Below are positions 43,050-50,319 of a stretch of 64,000 nucleotides of DNA, in pieces (positions within the stretch are counted from its first letter, which is position 1; each line of letters begins with the position of its first letter). Location of the stretch: the NCBI RefSeq assembly GCF_013283195.1, contig NZ_JABEKT010000001.1:1152795-1216794 (forward strand), given 5' to 3'. Origin of the DNA: Ensifer adhaerens (lineage in GTDB: Bacteria; Pseudomonadota; Alphaproteobacteria; Rhizobiales; Rhizobiaceae). The notes beneath the pieces are model-generated. The model was not told the origin of the DNA, did no database searches, and saw only the letters and a list, made by a program, of their open reading frames with translations. A program made the position numbers and the translations under genes.

Positions 43050-45045
43050 ACTCACTCGTCTGTTCGTCCATCGCCTGCGGCATCTTGCGCGCCGCGAGGC
43101 GCGCAGCATCGCTCTGCGAAACGGTCTGCTCGAGGCTAAGGTCATTGATGTCGATGGCCATCTGCTTTGCCGTTACAGCCCCGCCTTCGACACGGCAGGT
43201 CTATCAGGCGATCCGGTTCGCGATGGTCCCTGGTTCCAGCGGAATTTTGGCAAAGGGATCGTTGCGTCAGAAGCCAAGGGCAATCTCAATCCAGAAGCAA
43301 ACGGCGAGGTCGGCGTGACGGTGGAGACCATCGACAAGACGCTTCGCTCGCCGCTGGTTGCCTTCCCACGGAAGCGTCGCAGCGCAAATGCAGAGGAGGT
43401 GACACTGGCCAACGGCATCGATCGGCGTGCCTACGCGGTTGGGCTTGTCGATCAGGCGGCCGCAGTGCCGCTGGTCAGTCATGTCGTGGTGACCCTGGTG
43501 TTGGCGCGTGCGGTGCGCAGTAGCAGCAGGTCACTACGGGAGATCGTTCACATTCTGACGCGCGTGACGTCGGTCGTCACGCTGAATGCGCCACTCGACG
43601 GCTTCGAGCGGGAAGTGCTGCGGCTGCTGGAAAAGTCTCCAATGGTGCCGGGCGGTCCGTTCGCCATCATCGATGCCGATCATATGTTCAACGACGATCA
43701 CTTCGATGTTCACGACGGGGAGGTTCGCAAACGTCTTGTGGTGTTCTCAGGCGCCGGGGTGCATCGTGTCACCGGCAACGCCCTGCGTCGGAGAATGATC
43801 AGCGCGCTCTCGCGCGAGTTCCCGATCCTTGCCGTTGCGGAAAAACGATCGGACATTCCCTCCCTGCTGCGGATCTCCGCCGACCTGTCGCTGGAGACGG
43901 GAAAGCTTGATCGGAGGTTCGTCGCCGACTTGGTCGAGGTGTTTTATCCGGACGTGGCAATCGAGACGTTGGGCTGGCCGGCGGATGCCGATGCGCGCTG
44001 GTTGTCGCTGGAGGATCTGGTTCTTGCCTTCCGTCCGGGTCGGCACATCAGGGACGTGCTGCACGTCCTTGCGATCCTCATCGAGCGGAATCGCGGCGAC
44101 TCTGAAGACGAGGACAGCGACGACGAGGAAGGCAGTGCAAGTGGCGACAACGTCTCTTCCTCCGGAACAAGGGGATCACGGACAGCTCCTTCCAATACCG
44201 AGAAGACGTCAGGTTCAGACGAAAAGCCGAAGCCCACTGACACTGAAAGCAACGGCCGCTGGAAGAAGGACAAGCCGTCTGGCGCCGAAGTGATCCAGCC
44301 GGAGCCTCCACTGAGGGCGGACGAGACTGGCCACAAGCCGCCGCTGACTGTCGAGGCTATCTCCGGATATGGCAGGGCGAAGGACTGGGCGCTCGATCTC
44401 AAAGTCGACCTCGATGACTACCGCGCGAGCATCCTATCGTGGTCGGAGATGAGCACCAAGCTGCTGCTATCAGGCCCACCCGGCACCGGCAAGACGACCT
44501 TTGCCCGGGCGCTGTGCAACAGCCTACAGGTTCCGCTGGTCGTCACCTCCGTTTCCACCTGGCTGCAAGGTGGACATCTGAACGACGTGATCGAGAAGAT
44601 GGCCAAGACCTTCATCGAGGCGCGGGCCATGGCACCGGCGATCCTGTTCATCGACGAGATCGACGGTATCGGCAAGCGGCAGCCCGCTGAGCGAGAATAC
44701 TCAGACTATTGGAATGCCGTCGTCAACAAGGCGCTGGAGCTGCTCGACGGTGCGGTCAAGAGCGAAGGATTGATCATCGTCGGCGCCACCAACCGGCCCG
44801 ACGATATCGACGAGGCGATCAAGCGCTCCGGACGGCTGGAGACTCATATCGAAATCCCAAAGCCCGACGTCCCGACGCTTGCGGAAATCCTTGCCCATCA
44901 TCTCGGTGACGATGTGAAGGCACTGATTGAGGAGCCGGAAGCCGACGCCGGCTCAGATACCGATGATGGCTTCTCACTGAAGAAGATTGTCGCCGACCAT
45001 CTGAGGGATGAAGCCGAGATTGAACGGAAGGGAACAGGCCGATGA
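43042..45045 (+). CDS. AAA+ ATPase subunit of a split FtsH-like protease
   Basis: A 667-residue protein. The N-terminal ~340 residues are unrelated to FtsH and carry no transmembrane helix. An acidic, low-complexity stretch (EDEDSDDEEGSASGD) lies at ~352–370. A classical AAA module follows with Walker A SGPPGTGKTT (~476–485), Walker B ILFIDEIDG (~533–541) and the second-region pattern GATNRPDDIDEAIKRSGRLE. The helical lid seems to continue in the next gene, which overlaps by ATGA and encodes an M41 peptidase. Together they look like an FtsH-type unfoldase and protease on two chains, soluble instead of membrane-bound. GGAGG precedes the ATG at 43042. Confidence 0.83.
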   Translation: MDKLTRLFVHRLRHLARREARSIALRNGLLEAKVIDVDGHLLCRYSPAFDTAGLSGDPVRDGPWFQRNFGKGIVASEAKGNLNPEANGEVGVTVETIDKTLRSPLVAFPRKRRSANAEEVTLANGIDRRAYAVGLVDQAAAVPLVSHVVVTLVLARAVRSSSRSLREIVHILTRVTSVVTLNAPLDGFEREVLRLLEKSPMVPGGPFAIIDADHMFNDDHFDVHDGEVRKRLVVFSGAGVHRVTGNALRRRMISALSREFPILAVAEKRSDIPSLLRISADLSLETGKLDRRFVADLVEVFYPDVAIETLGWPADADARWLSLEDLVLAFRPGRHIRDVLHVLAILIERNRGDSEDEDSDDEEGSASGDNVSSSGTRGSRTAPSNTEKTSGSDEKPKPTDTESNGRWKKDKPSGAEVIQPEPPLRADETGHKPPLTVEAISGYGRAKDWALDLKVDLDDYRASILSWSEMSTKLLLSGPPGTGKTTFARALCNSLQVPLVVTSVSTWLQGGHLNDVIEKMAKTFIEARAMAPAILFIDEIDGIGKRQPAEREYSDYWNAVVNKALELLDGAVKSEGLIIVGATNRPDDIDEAIKRSGRLETHIEIPKPDVPTLAEILAHHLGDDVKALIEEPEADAGSDTDDGFSLKKIVADHLRDEAEIERKGTGR

Positions 45046-45800
45046 CCACGACACAGCATGCCAACACGACGGACACGGATGTTGCTGGGCACGCGATCTT
45101 GCGGCGTCTCGCCACGCGGGCCATGGGCCTGACGGGTGCCGATATCGAGCGCGTCGTCCGGGAGGCGCGATTGAAGGCGCGACGCGGCAAGCGGGCGATC
45201 ACCTACGTAGACATCGAAGAGGGTATCCGCGGTAATCGTCCACAGGTGCCCTACAATTTGCGTTGGCGCTGGGCGTTCCATGAAGCGGGGCACGCCGTTG
45301 TCCATCACGTGCTCGATCTTGGTCCCGTTCGCGGCCTCAATATCGACACCGGCAAGGGTGGTTATAATCTGGTGGGCTTCCATCTCTGGGCGGCCGATAC
45401 CCGCGATTGGTACGAAAACATGCTGACCATGCTGATGGCCGGGCGGGCTGCTGAGCAACTCACTCTCAAGCGCATCTCCGCTGGATCCGGTGGTACCGAA
45501 GACAGCGATCTCGCACGGGCCACGCGGCTTGCCTTCGACATGGAACGCATCCTCGGCTTCGGGGCCGAGCATCCGCTGCTCTATCGTCCCCATCGCGATC
45601 CGGGCGCGGTTCTCGATGGCGATCCTGAACTGGCGGCGCGCGTTCATGCCAGGTTGGAAGCGGCGCTCGACCGGGCAGGGACGATCCTTAGGCGACGCCG
45701 GCCGACCTTCAATGCCCTCGCCAAGGCGTTGTTCGAAGCGCAGGCCATGGATGAAAGTGCGGTGCTACAAATTTTGACAGACGGTGATCCGCCGCCGTAA
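45042..45800 (+). CDS. M41 (FtsH-like) zinc peptidase subunit
   Basis: A 252-residue protein. Residues ~15–62 (TRAMGLTGADIERVVREARLKARR...TYVDIEEGI) match the C-terminal lid of FtsH-type AAA modules. The peptidase domain starts with the zinc motif HEAGH at 80–84, and the GGTEDSDLARATRLAF region supplies the usual third acidic ligand area. The ATP-binding domain is missing here and is encoded by the gene that overlaps upstream (ATGA). The fusion point of FtsH has thus been cut between core AAA and lid. The substrate is unknown; on a defence-type island a regulated protease effector is an attractive guess. Confidence 0.85.
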   Translation: MTTTQHANTTDTDVAGHAILRRLATRAMGLTGADIERVVREARLKARRGKRAITYVDIEEGIRGNRPQVPYNLRWRWAFHEAGHAVVHHVLDLGPVRGLNIDTGKGGYNLVGFHLWAADTRDWYENMLTMLMAGRAAEQLTLKRISAGSGGTEDSDLARATRLAFDMERILGFGAEHPLLYRPHRDPGAVLDGDPELAARVHARLEAALDRAGTILRRRRPTFNALAKALFEAQAMDESAVLQILTDGDPPP

Positions 45801-45844
45801 AGCTGGTAGTCGTCATGCGGTAGTGAGGAAAGTCGGAGGGCGGG

Positions 45845-46783
45845 ATGGGCGTAACGGTCGTTGCCCATTGCGATTGGAGCATGGATCCGAAAAAACGCTG
45901 GATGGCTGTGGCCATCAAGCGCGGCGGACATTGGCATGTTCTGTCGCCGGAACTCGTCGGTGACACATCGAGCTTGTTCGATCGGCTGCAGCGCCGCGCG
46001 GTAGAGCCAGGCTCGCTCGTCATCGGCTTCGACTTCCCCATCGGCCTGCCGGAGTTCTATGCGCGAGCAGCGGGTCTTGGCACTTTCCGAGAGGCTCTGA
46101 CATTGTTCGGCTCCGGGATTTGGTCGGATTGGTACAATGTCGCCGATCATCGCGACCGTATCTCACTGCATCGGCCGTTCTATCCCATCCGCCCTGGCGG
46201 CACAGCGCGTGCCCATCTGTTCGACGCTCTTGGGATTTCTGACGCGTCGTCGATCCTGCGCATCTGCGAGCGGGCGACCGCCGATCGGCAGGCCGCCTGC
46301 ATGCTGTTTTGGACGCTTGGCGGCAATCAGGTCGGCAAAGGCGCGATCTCGGGATGGCGGGAAATCATCGTTCCGAGACTGGACGAGATTGGACTGTGGC
46401 CTTTCGACGGCAGCGTGTCCGAACTCGCCAACAGCAAGCCAGTCGTCCTCACCGAGACATATCCTGGCGACGTGTACCGTCAGATCGGTATGCCTCGAAC
46501 TGGCTGGAGCAAGCGGCGTCAGGCGGACCGAATCCGAATGGGACACAGTATAAGACCTTGGCTTGCAGCACGGCCGGACCTCGATACCGATCTGCTGCAA
46601 CCGTCAATCGACGATGGCTTTGGTTCGGACAAGGCAGGTGAGGATCGTTTCGATGCCGCCATCGGGCTTTTCGGCATGCTTGACGTCGTTGACGGCCGGC
46701 GGGATGAAGGCGTTCCGCCGATTGACGCTATCAGAAGGTTGGAAGGCTGGATATTCGGCCATCATCGTGATGATGTGATGTGA
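45845..46783 (+). CDS. DUF429-like predicted RNase H-fold nuclease
   Basis: A 312-residue protein. An N-terminal strand carries an acidic residue (AHCDWSMDPKKRWMAVAI), VIGFDFPIGLP lies at ~58–68, and a C-terminal EDRFDAAIGLFGMLDVV lies at ~265–280. This is the three-part acidic layout of DUF429-type RNase-H-fold proteins, where FDxPIGLP is a hallmark. The fold suggests nucleic-acid cleavage, but activity has not been shown for most members. It starts 44 nt after the M41 gene with GGAGGGCGGG in front and is probably in the same operon. Confidence 0.7.
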   Translation: MGVTVVAHCDWSMDPKKRWMAVAIKRGGHWHVLSPELVGDTSSLFDRLQRRAVEPGSLVIGFDFPIGLPEFYARAAGLGTFREALTLFGSGIWSDWYNVADHRDRISLHRPFYPIRPGGTARAHLFDALGISDASSILRICERATADRQAACMLFWTLGGNQVGKGAISGWREIIVPRLDEIGLWPFDGSVSELANSKPVVLTETYPGDVYRQIGMPRTGWSKRRQADRIRMGHSIRPWLAARPDLDTDLLQPSIDDGFGSDKAGEDRFDAAIGLFGMLDVVDGRRDEGVPPIDAIRRLEGWIFGHHRDDVM

Positions 46784-46843
46784 CTTGGAATGAATTGCGG
46801 AACGTTTTCGGCAACGCACGTCAAGTCTCCGGCAACCTGAAAC

Positions 46844-47031
46844 AAATTGCGCTCATTTGATTCTGGGTTCGACAGTTTTGATTCGGAATTCGAATATTCT
46901 GATTCACCAACGCCGTTCGCGGCTGATCGAGTCATCCTGACATGAGATGACGTGCCCGCAACTCAAGAAAAATTGCGGTCATTTGATTCAATGTTCTGAG
47001 CCATCGATTCAAAAATCGATATTTCCGATTC
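46844..47031. repeat. Two phased arrays of GATTC iterons
   Basis: GATTC occurs at 46859, 46880 and 46901 and again at 46985, 47006 and 47027, every 21 bp within each block, with the blocks 126 bp (6 x 21) apart. The 20 bp leading each block are identical except for one base. All sites face one side of the helix. This is the 322-bp gap before the small gene at 47106; it looks like an operator or replication/partition-type iteron region. Confidence 0.8.
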
Positions 47032-47105
47032 GGCGGAATAGGGCTTGCGCCGACACGCCGGTCCCCTGACCATTGATAACAGGTCAAGGATTGGGAGAAG
47101 GCAGC

Positions 47106-47420
47106 ATGAACCTTAAGACAGCACGGCGGCGGCAGAAGGCACTTCGCGACGCCAACAGAATGGCCAGGCGGCCGGATAGGGACGATGTGGCCCGGGTGGC
47201 ACTGTTCTGGCTGATCCGGCGGGCGATCGACAAGGGCCAGCAGGCCGAGCTTGAGAAGTTCCGGACCAAGATCGTTTCGATGTTGGTCGATCAGGGGTTC
47301 GATGAGCGCGAAAGCGACGCGGTGTTTGACGATCTGATCGCCAGATACCGAACGGGCGGCTCGCCCTTCCGCCGAAAAATTCATCTGCTCTATCCCGACG
47401 GAGCCGACCAGGAAGTCTGA
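47106..47420 (+). CDS. Small basic protein downstream of the iterons
   Basis: A 104-residue, Arg/Lys-rich protein: a basic N-terminal helix (KTARRRQKALRDANRMARRP), a helical middle and the tail SPFRRKIHLLYPDGADQEV. No family is recognised. The ATG at 47106 has GGGAGAAGGCAGC in front. Its position right after the GATTC arrays makes it a candidate DNA-binding protein that reads them, but no HTH is certain. Confidence 0.6.
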   Translation: MNLKTARRRQKALRDANRMARRPDRDDVARVALFWLIRRAIDKGQQAELEKFRTKIVSMLVDQGFDERESDAVFDDLIARYRTGGSPFRRKIHLLYPDGADQEV

Positions 47421-47648
47421 GCGACACGCCCAACCTGGTCTGCCGTTGTCGAATTGGCTTGCTTGGCGGGTACAATGCACGCCTGACGGCGTTTGGCGAA
47501 ATGGCGACTTCTCCCCCCATTACTTCGTAAAACGCCGTTTGATTCTGAATCGGAATTCCAGAGAAGCAGATGGGATTTGTTCTTCAGTTCGTTTAGCTCC
47601 GTCGGCCACACGATCCCGAAGGTGTTGGAAGGCAGCCTCGTTTCACAG

Positions 47649-47683
47649 TAGACCGGGGCGGAAATCATTTCCGCCCCGGTCTA
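47649..47683. terminator. 35-bp perfect inverted repeat after the integrase gene (contains palindrome copy 5)
   Basis: A 17-bp perfect arm on each side of a central C. The inner 17 bp (47658–47674) are GCGGAAATCATTTCCGC, the fifth copy of the island palindrome. It lies 1 bp beyond the integrase stop, between convergent genes, and probably acts as a terminator for the integrase transcript. Confidence 0.75.
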
Positions 47684-47684
47684 C

Positions 47685-49772
47685 TCACTTCTTGCGCTCG
47701 CGCGCCCACGGAGGTGGTTGATTGTTTTCGATCCACGGGAGGAGTTGCAACGGTTTCGGCTCGATGGCGGAGGTAATGATCGGATAGTGCTTCAAGGCGC
47801 TCCGCATCAACGGAAGGCCTGCTGGATTGGTGTAGCGCGTGTTTGTTTCGCTGCCCTCGCTCAACCGTCCCGAGATGTCATCAATGACGTCTGGCGAGAC
47901 GCCTGCCTGCTTCAGTGTGTCCGCCATCCCATGCCGGAAAGCATGAAGCGCTCGTTTCCACATGTTTTCGCCAAGTGCTTCCTGCATCGCGGGCGTAAAG
48001 ACGTCGTAGAAACGATCCCCCGGATCGTTGTCGGTCTTGTCCGAGAACAGATCTGGAAACAGTGCATCATAACCAAGCTTCTTGATCGCGTGATAGTAGT
48101 CGATGAAGCCCAAACGAACGAGTTCGTCGGGAAGGGGCAGCCATCTTTCCGACTGCACATTTTTCAGCCGACGAAGATCGTTGGTGCGAATGATGATTAC
48201 GTATCCGTGCTCATCCCGCGCAATGTCCCTGACAGAGAGACCTGCAAACTCTTTTCGTCGAGCTCCGAGATAGGTGAACAACATGGGCAGGTAGTAGAGG
48301 GCGTCGTGGAAAACTTCACTGCCCGGCTCGTATCTCTTCCCCCGCAGATGGCCTTGCGCACCCGTATAGATCGGGCTGGCAAAAATCGGGGTAACGTCCT
48401 GCGGCTTCGGCTTGTATTGCTTGCCTCGGATTTCACCGGCTTTCGGCTTCCGGGGCCGGAGACCCTCGAATGTCCATTGCTCGATTTCGAACCCGTGGCC
48501 TTTCAGGTGCTTCAGGAAGTGTTGCAGGTTCCCGAAGTGTTTGCGAATTGTAGTCGAGGCCAGCCCCACCTTCGCCTTGGTGCCGGTAGCATCCGCTGCC
48601 TGGTACAGTTTCTCGCCCTCCGCGCGCAGCTCCGGCGCCGACATGCTTCTCATCCGGGCGCTTTTGCCCCAGTTGGTCGGAATGTCGTTGAAATGCTGTC
48701 GCAGCAGGCCGATGTGGTATTGCTCGATCTGCCCGGAATGCTCGACTCCATGTTCATGGAGCACCGATTTGAACATCCGTACCAGCGCCATTGCATCTCG
48801 CGCTGTTGCCGGCTCCCAATCTTCGCCCATGTTCTTGATGAGCTTTTCACACTCCTCCTCAAACTCCGATACGGCAACGACCCGTTGTTCAGCTTCCCGA
48901 GGTTTGGGTGACGCCTTCGCGGCGTTTGCGAGGCCCGGCGATAAGTCGAGGTGGGCGAATGCCGCCACCTCCGGAACATCCGGCGCGGGCGTTGCCGGTG
49001 TGCTCTCTACGGCCAGCTTCAGGGAAGCGGGGGGTGCTGGTTCGACCCTTGCAGGCTTGGCCTCGGTCAAGGATTTGTTGCCTGCGTCACCACCTGTGAA
49101 TTCACTGAGGCGTCTATCGACGAGCTCGTGACGTTCATCGATGTCGAAAAATGCTTGTGCGCGGGCTTCGCAAAACTTCGTCATGGCCCGCTCCCGATTT
49201 ATCGGGGTGTCAGGAATGTCGAAAGAGACCATTACGCTTCGGACCGCTTCCTGTACGGCGTGGCTTCGTACCGTATTCAATCCGTCGATATGATTTGCCC
49301 GGATTGCATCCACGTGGGAGATCGGCACGCCGCTTCTCAGCAGGTAACTCAGCCCGCTGCAGTCTCCTGCCAGGGTGAGGTCCTTGGCTGCGCCGAACTT
49401 GGCCAGAAGGCTGTAGGCCCAGCCTGCCTCCAGATCGAGTTCCATCTCGTGGACGTCACCCGCCCGACCTTTCCGCTTGGCCAGCAGACTGATGTCGTCA
49501 AGGTCCCTGAGCATGGCGTCGCGCGTATGCTCAAAAAACTTCTGAAGCTGTTCCCTGTCAGCCATGATTTCCTTCGGTTTCAATTTCATCTCGGCAAGCC
49601 GCATGTTGAGTTGCCGCGCGATCATCTGTGCTTTCTTATGATCGGAAACCTGAAGACTGAGTGAAAGCCGGCTCCCTGGGGTGCATTGGATGAAGGAGAT
49701 TGGAACACGCGCGCGCCAGTAGAAGATGTTTCCGCGGCGAATGAGGTTCTCGACGTCGTGGCGGACCGCCAT
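47685..49772 (-). CDS. Tyrosine recombinase (island integrase, DUF6538-type N-terminus)
   Basis: A 695-residue integrase. The N-terminus MAVRHDVENLIRRGNIFYWRARVP is the DUF6538-like arm-binding region of tRNA-targeting island integrases, and a SAM-like core-binding domain lies in the middle. The catalytic domain shows Arg in YLGARRKEFAGL, the H-x-x-R of HAFRHGMADTL and the nucleophile Tyr in NTRYTNP (~647). It lies 155 bp from tRNA-Gln, whose 3' end is the attachment site. The start at 49772 gives the family N-terminus; the longer frame from 49829 would overlap the arm sites. The arm sites upstream may also allow autoregulation. Confidence 0.9.
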   Translation of the reverse strand: MAVRHDVENLIRRGNIFYWRARVPISFIQCTPGSRLSLSLQVSDHKKAQMIARQLNMRLAEMKLKPKEIMADREQLQKFFEHTRDAMLRDLDDISLLAKRKGRAGDVHEMELDLEAGWAYSLLAKFGAAKDLTLAGDCSGLSYLLRSGVPISHVDAIRANHIDGLNTVRSHAVQEAVRSVMVSFDIPDTPINRERAMTKFCEARAQAFFDIDERHELVDRRLSEFTGGDAGNKSLTEAKPARVEPAPPASLKLAVESTPATPAPDVPEVAAFAHLDLSPGLANAAKASPKPREAEQRVVAVSEFEEECEKLIKNMGEDWEPATARDAMALVRMFKSVLHEHGVEHSGQIEQYHIGLLRQHFNDIPTNWGKSARMRSMSAPELRAEGEKLYQAADATGTKAKVGLASTTIRKHFGNLQHFLKHLKGHGFEIEQWTFEGLRPRKPKAGEIRGKQYKPKPQDVTPIFASPIYTGAQGHLRGKRYEPGSEVFHDALYYLPMLFTYLGARRKEFAGLSVRDIARDEHGYVIIIRTNDLRRLKNVQSERWLPLPDELVRLGFIDYYHAIKKLGYDALFPDLFSDKTDNDPGDRFYDVFTPAMQEALGENMWKRALHAFRHGMADTLKQAGVSPDVIDDISGRLSEGSETNTRYTNPAGLPLMRSALKHYPIITSAIEPKPLQLLPWIENNQPPPWARERKK

Positions 49773-49819
49773 GAAAACTGCCCTTGCTCGCCACCGATGA
49801 TGGCACGCAACTTTTCGCG

Positions 49820-49854
49820 TGGGCATCACCTGTGGGCATCAGTTATGGGCATCA
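49820..49854 (+). repeat. Three phased integrase arm-type sites, right end
   Basis: TGGGCATCA at 49820, 49833 and 49846, exactly 13 bp apart. The same 9-mer is in the left-end repeats (13891 and 21058). They lie between the integrase start and the att core. Confidence 0.7.
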
Positions 49855-49925
49855 GGTCGCCAATGATGCCAAAACGATATCCGGCACGACTGGAAAATCA
49901 AGGAATTAAGGGCTTTTTGGGAGAA

Positions 49926-49946
49926 TTGGCTGGGGAACCTGGATTC
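49926..49946. other. attR core (tRNA-Gln 3' end)
   Basis: Identical to 13776–13796. It covers the CCA end, acceptor 3' strand and the 3' half of the T-arm of tRNA-Gln. Confidence 0.92.
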
Positions 49947-50000
49947 GAACCAGGACTAACGGAGTCAGAGTCCGTGGGTCTACCGTTAACCTATTCCCCA
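49927..50000 (-). tRNA. tRNA-Gln (anticodon CTG)
   Basis: A 74-nt cloverleaf on the minus strand with encoded CCA: acceptor TGGGGAA/TTCCCCA, D-arm GGT...ACC, anticodon stem ACGGA/TCCGT with loop CTCTGAC (anticodon CTG), T-arm CCTGG TTCGAAT CCAGG. The gene is intact after island insertion because the att core restores its 3' end. Confidence 0.96.
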
Positions 50001-50319
50001 AAGCCGCCGTCGGGGCGAAGCCCGTCGGTGTGGTTGGCGGGCTTATAAACAAATCAGCGGCCGATGCAAATACCTTTTGCAAAAAAATCGTGCATGAAGC
50101 GAAGATCGTCTCGCGGTGGTGAAGGGAACGGGACGGCTTGGCGCTGAACTTGCCTTGTTTGCGAGGGGATAGGCCGGACCGGCCGCTCGTCCGAATTGTT
50201 GTGCACAAGCCGTTTCTCAAAAAAAGTTTGGCGAATGGGGGCGGCGCTGGTACAGTCGCCCCAACGAAAAATCGAGAAAGCGCCTTGAGCGGCTGATAAA
50301 GCTTTGCGCGGCGCGATGG

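Larger units (their letters stand above)
13776..49946. mobile_element. 36.2 kb tRNA-Gln-integrated genomic island carrying defence-type cargo
   Basis: A 21-bp direct repeat of the tRNA-Gln 3' end bounds the region (13776–13796 and 49926–49946), with a tyrosine recombinase gene at the tRNA-proximal end reading away from the tRNA. No conjugation genes or phage structural genes are visible, so it is better called an integrative, possibly mobilisable, island than an ICE or prophage. The cargo consists of restriction/defence-like modules. A diverged internal copy of the left end at 20940–21101 indicates accretion of at least two elements. The tRNA gene is intact at the right end. Confidence 0.9.

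Noticed and set aside
47718-48911. A 397-codon frame antisense to the integrase
   Set aside because: It lies wholly inside the integrase gene and has no recognisable domain.
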